Notes under the pieces: generated by a model
Seen by the model: the letters and a program-made list of their open reading frames with translations, nothing else
Database searches by the model: none
Told to the model about the DNA's origin: nothing
Source: ANME-2 cluster archaeon
GTDB lineage: Archaea > Halobacteriota > Methanosarcinia > Methanosarcinales > Methanocomedenaceae
Reading direction: 5' to 3'
Length of the DNA stretch: 14,478 nucleotides
Assembly: GCA_023544495.1 (NCBI GenBank)
Contig: JAMJFV010000040.1
Location: forward strand, 1 to 14,478
Made by a program: the position numbers and the translations under genes
Shown here: positions 14,382 to 14,478 of the stretch, piece after piece
How positions within the stretch are numbered: position 1 is the first letter of the stretch
Layout: every line of letters begins with the position of its first letter

Positions 14382-14401
14382 TTCAGGTGCTCATTCCTGA
14401 A
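14382..14401. promoter_or_regulatory. Inverted repeat upstream of the last gene, candidate regulator site
   Basis: TTCAGG (14382-14387) and CCTGAA (14396-14401) are perfect 6-bp arms separated by TGCTCATT. The element ends ten bases before a plus-strand TATA-like TTTATAG (14411-14417), a common place for an archaeal activator or repressor site. Confidence 0.4.
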
Positions 14402-14410
14402 CACAATCTA

Positions 14411-14417
14411 TTTATAG
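14411..14417 (+). promoter_or_regulatory. Predicted TATA box for the gene starting at 14468
   Basis: TTTATAG within CTATTTATAGAAC would start transcription near 14440, about 28 bases before the ATG, with the ribosome binding site AGGAGG (14451-14456) inside the leader. Confidence 0.5.
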
Positions 14418-14467
14418 AACCACAAACACTCAATAGCACCGAAATTTAACAGGAGGCTATCAATTAT

Positions 14468-14478
14468 ATGGCAGGACA
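14468..14478 (+). CDS. Start of an unidentified gene, cut by the window end
   Basis: ATG 14468 follows a full-consensus AGGAGG (14451-14456) at a spacing of 11 bases and a TATA-like box at 14411-14417, so a real and probably well-expressed gene begins here. Only Met-Ala-Gly and two bases of a His or Gln codon are visible. Some Methanosarcinales thermosome subunits begin Met-Ala-Gly-Gln, but three residues cannot identify a protein. Confidence 0.6.

Overview
The window is about 14.5 kb of densely coded euryarchaeal DNA. AT-rich TATA-like boxes precede several genes. Gene content includes a KptA/RtcA RNA-end pair, an archaeal-type site-2 protease, a KaiC/RAD55-like protein, CutA and an NfnAB/SudAB-type flavoprotein pair. 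This suits a methanogen or anaerobic methanotroph relative (Methanosarcinales-like). That placement is inferred from gene content, not from a marker gene. I saw no tRNA, rRNA, insertion sequence or CRISPR array, and no stretch over 300 bases without a gene.

Layout. Positions 1-1425 hold the 3' part of kptA (+) meeting rtcA (-) tail to tail. rtcA is the second gene of an operon led by a CoA-disulfide-reductase/NADH-oxidase-type flavoprotein (to 2780). Positions 2781-2986 are noncoding and carry a striking 13-bp inverted repeat that could be a small structured RNA. Positions 2987-5241 are the overlapping nfnA-nfnB pair (-), with a 19-bp palindrome at its promoter. Positions 5401-6129 hold an AIM24-family gene (+), separated by a strong hairpin from the convergent ygiQ-type radical SAM gene (to 8075). 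Upstream on the minus strand lie a KaiC-like protein with a degenerate Walker A (8176-8940) and a two-PDZ site-2 protease (9013-10719). cutA (+) is at 10821-11150. Positions 11189-14249 form a tightly coupled three-gene minus-strand operon: polytopic membrane protein, then MoxR-type AAA+ ATPase, then VWA protein. A new plus-strand gene begins at 14468 with a strong ribosome binding site and is cut by the window end.

The genes fall into four themes: RNA-end chemistry (KptA, RtcA), flavin and Fe-S redox exchange (the Cys43 flavoprotein and NfnAB), membrane proteolysis with a possible nucleotide or signal sensor (site-2 protease plus KaiC-like), and a MoxR-VWA-membrane module of unknown purpose. 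The last is the best candidate for an undescribed system, because its VWA metal site is degenerate and its membrane partner resembles nothing I recognise.
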